The notes under the pieces were generated by a model that saw only the letters and a list, made by a program, of their open reading frames with translations, was not told the DNA's origin and searched no databases. A DNA stretch of 7,551 nucleotides from Candidatus Hydrogenedentota bacterium. GTDB lineage: Bacteria > Hydrogenedentota > Hydrogenedentia > Hydrogenedentales > SLHB01. Shown one piece after another: positions 7,302-7,551 of the stretch (positions are counted from its first letter, which is position 1; each line of letters begins with the position of its first letter). The DNA lies in contig JAJDAB010000489.1 in the NCBI GenBank assembly GCA_029262095.1, forward strand, positions 1 through 7,551. The letters are read 5' to 3'. The translations under genes and the position numbers were made by a program.

Positions 7302-7328
7302 ATCGAAGAATTTTGATAATTGACCCAC

Positions 7329-7399
7329 AAAATTAGTATAGATCTGTTGGGTGGAGCCTACTATAATTCGAGTATATTAATCCAGAGGCGAGATGGGAC
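7329..7399. promoter_or_regulatory. Divergent AT-rich promoter region
   Basis: This spacer between divergent genes is noticeably more AT-rich than its surroundings. On the plus strand, TATAAT at 7362-7367 and TATATT at 7373-7378 are -10-like. On the minus strand, TATACT occurs at 7335-7340 and again at 7371-7376. None has a convincing -35 box at 16-18 bases, so the exact promoters cannot be named. The region is nonetheless the likely site where transcription of both the solute-binding protein and the rightward gene begins. Confidence 0.4.
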
Positions 7400-7551
7400 A
7401 TGGCATTAACCATATACCAGAATCTAGCGGTGCTGCATCTTTCGGGTTCTCCAGAACAGATGGGAGAAACCCAAGGCAAAATACTCGCTGAAGAAATCGC
7501 TTTTTATGTGGAGGAGCTGTACAAAAAGTCCGAACAAAATTATGGAACACC
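7400..7551 (+). CDS. N-terminus of a C45-type acyltransferase/hydrolase-like protein, partial at right edge
   Basis: The frame is open from ATG at 7400 to the window edge (50 codons). After a short lead, residues 11-33 read VLHLSGSPEQMGETQGKIL then AEEI. This matches the N-terminal signature of the C45 peptidase / acyl-CoA:6-aminopenicillanate acyltransferase-like superfamily, where a strand ending in G-S-P is followed by a helix with M/L-G-x-x-x-G and an acidic-Ile pair. In that family the chain cleaves itself at an internal Cys to expose the nucleophile; that part lies beyond the window, so activity cannot be judged. AGAGGCGAG at 7384-7392 can act as ribosome site. A competing ATG at 7393 gives a frame that closes after 32 codons. 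The gene is divergent from the solute-binding protein and likely shares its promoter region. Confidence 0.68.
   Translation, partial: MALTIYQNLAVLHLSGSPEQMGETQGKILAEEIAFYVEELYKKSEQNYGT

Overview
The window looks like chromosomal DNA from a Gram-negative-type bacterium with balanced base composition. Five genes run on the minus strand, and a gene fragment on the plus strand lies at each edge. A DUF1573 protein, a TPR protein with a lipoprotein-like leader and a GxDLY-type SGNH hydrolase all occur in this one neighbourhood. These families are common in Bacteroidota and in the Planctomycetota/Verrucomicrobiota/Lentisphaerota group, so such a lineage or an uncultured relative is a guess. No phylum-specific marker is visible. 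No rRNA, tRNA, CRISPR array, transposase or attachment site was seen.

Layout from right to left, following transcription of the main block: (1) at the right edge, on the plus strand, is the N-terminus of a protein resembling C45-type acyltransferases/hydrolases. (2) An AT-rich intergenic region of about 110 bases carries -10-like elements in both directions. (3) On the minus strand comes a periplasmic sugar-type ABC solute-binding protein (5961-7289) with no permease beside it. (4) A 129-base spacer follows, which holds two competing short reading frames. (5) Then comes a compact four-gene run: a TPR protein with a lipoprotein-like leader (4032-5831), a DUF1573 protein that overlaps it by 14 bases (3026-4045), an ABC exporter with fused membrane and ATPase domains that starts at TTG after 23 bases (1251-3002), and an SGNH hydrolase that starts at GTG 10 bases after the exporter stop (152-1240). 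(6) At the left edge, on the plus strand, is what may be the last 37 codons of a convergent gene.

The tight packing of genes 4032-5831 through 152-1240 indicates one transcription and translation unit. A reasonable reading is an export module: a homodimeric ABC exporter, two extracytoplasmic proteins (a TPR scaffold and an Ig-like DUF1573 protein), and a hydrolase with no visible secretion signal that would act in the cytoplasm. The exported substrate is not identifiable from the sequence. No C39 peptidase domain, classical maturation enzyme or clear precursor peptide is present. Oddities include a nine-G homopolymer inside the exporter ATPase domain, loss of the usual catalytic Asp in the hydrolase, and non-ATG starts for three of the five minus-strand genes.
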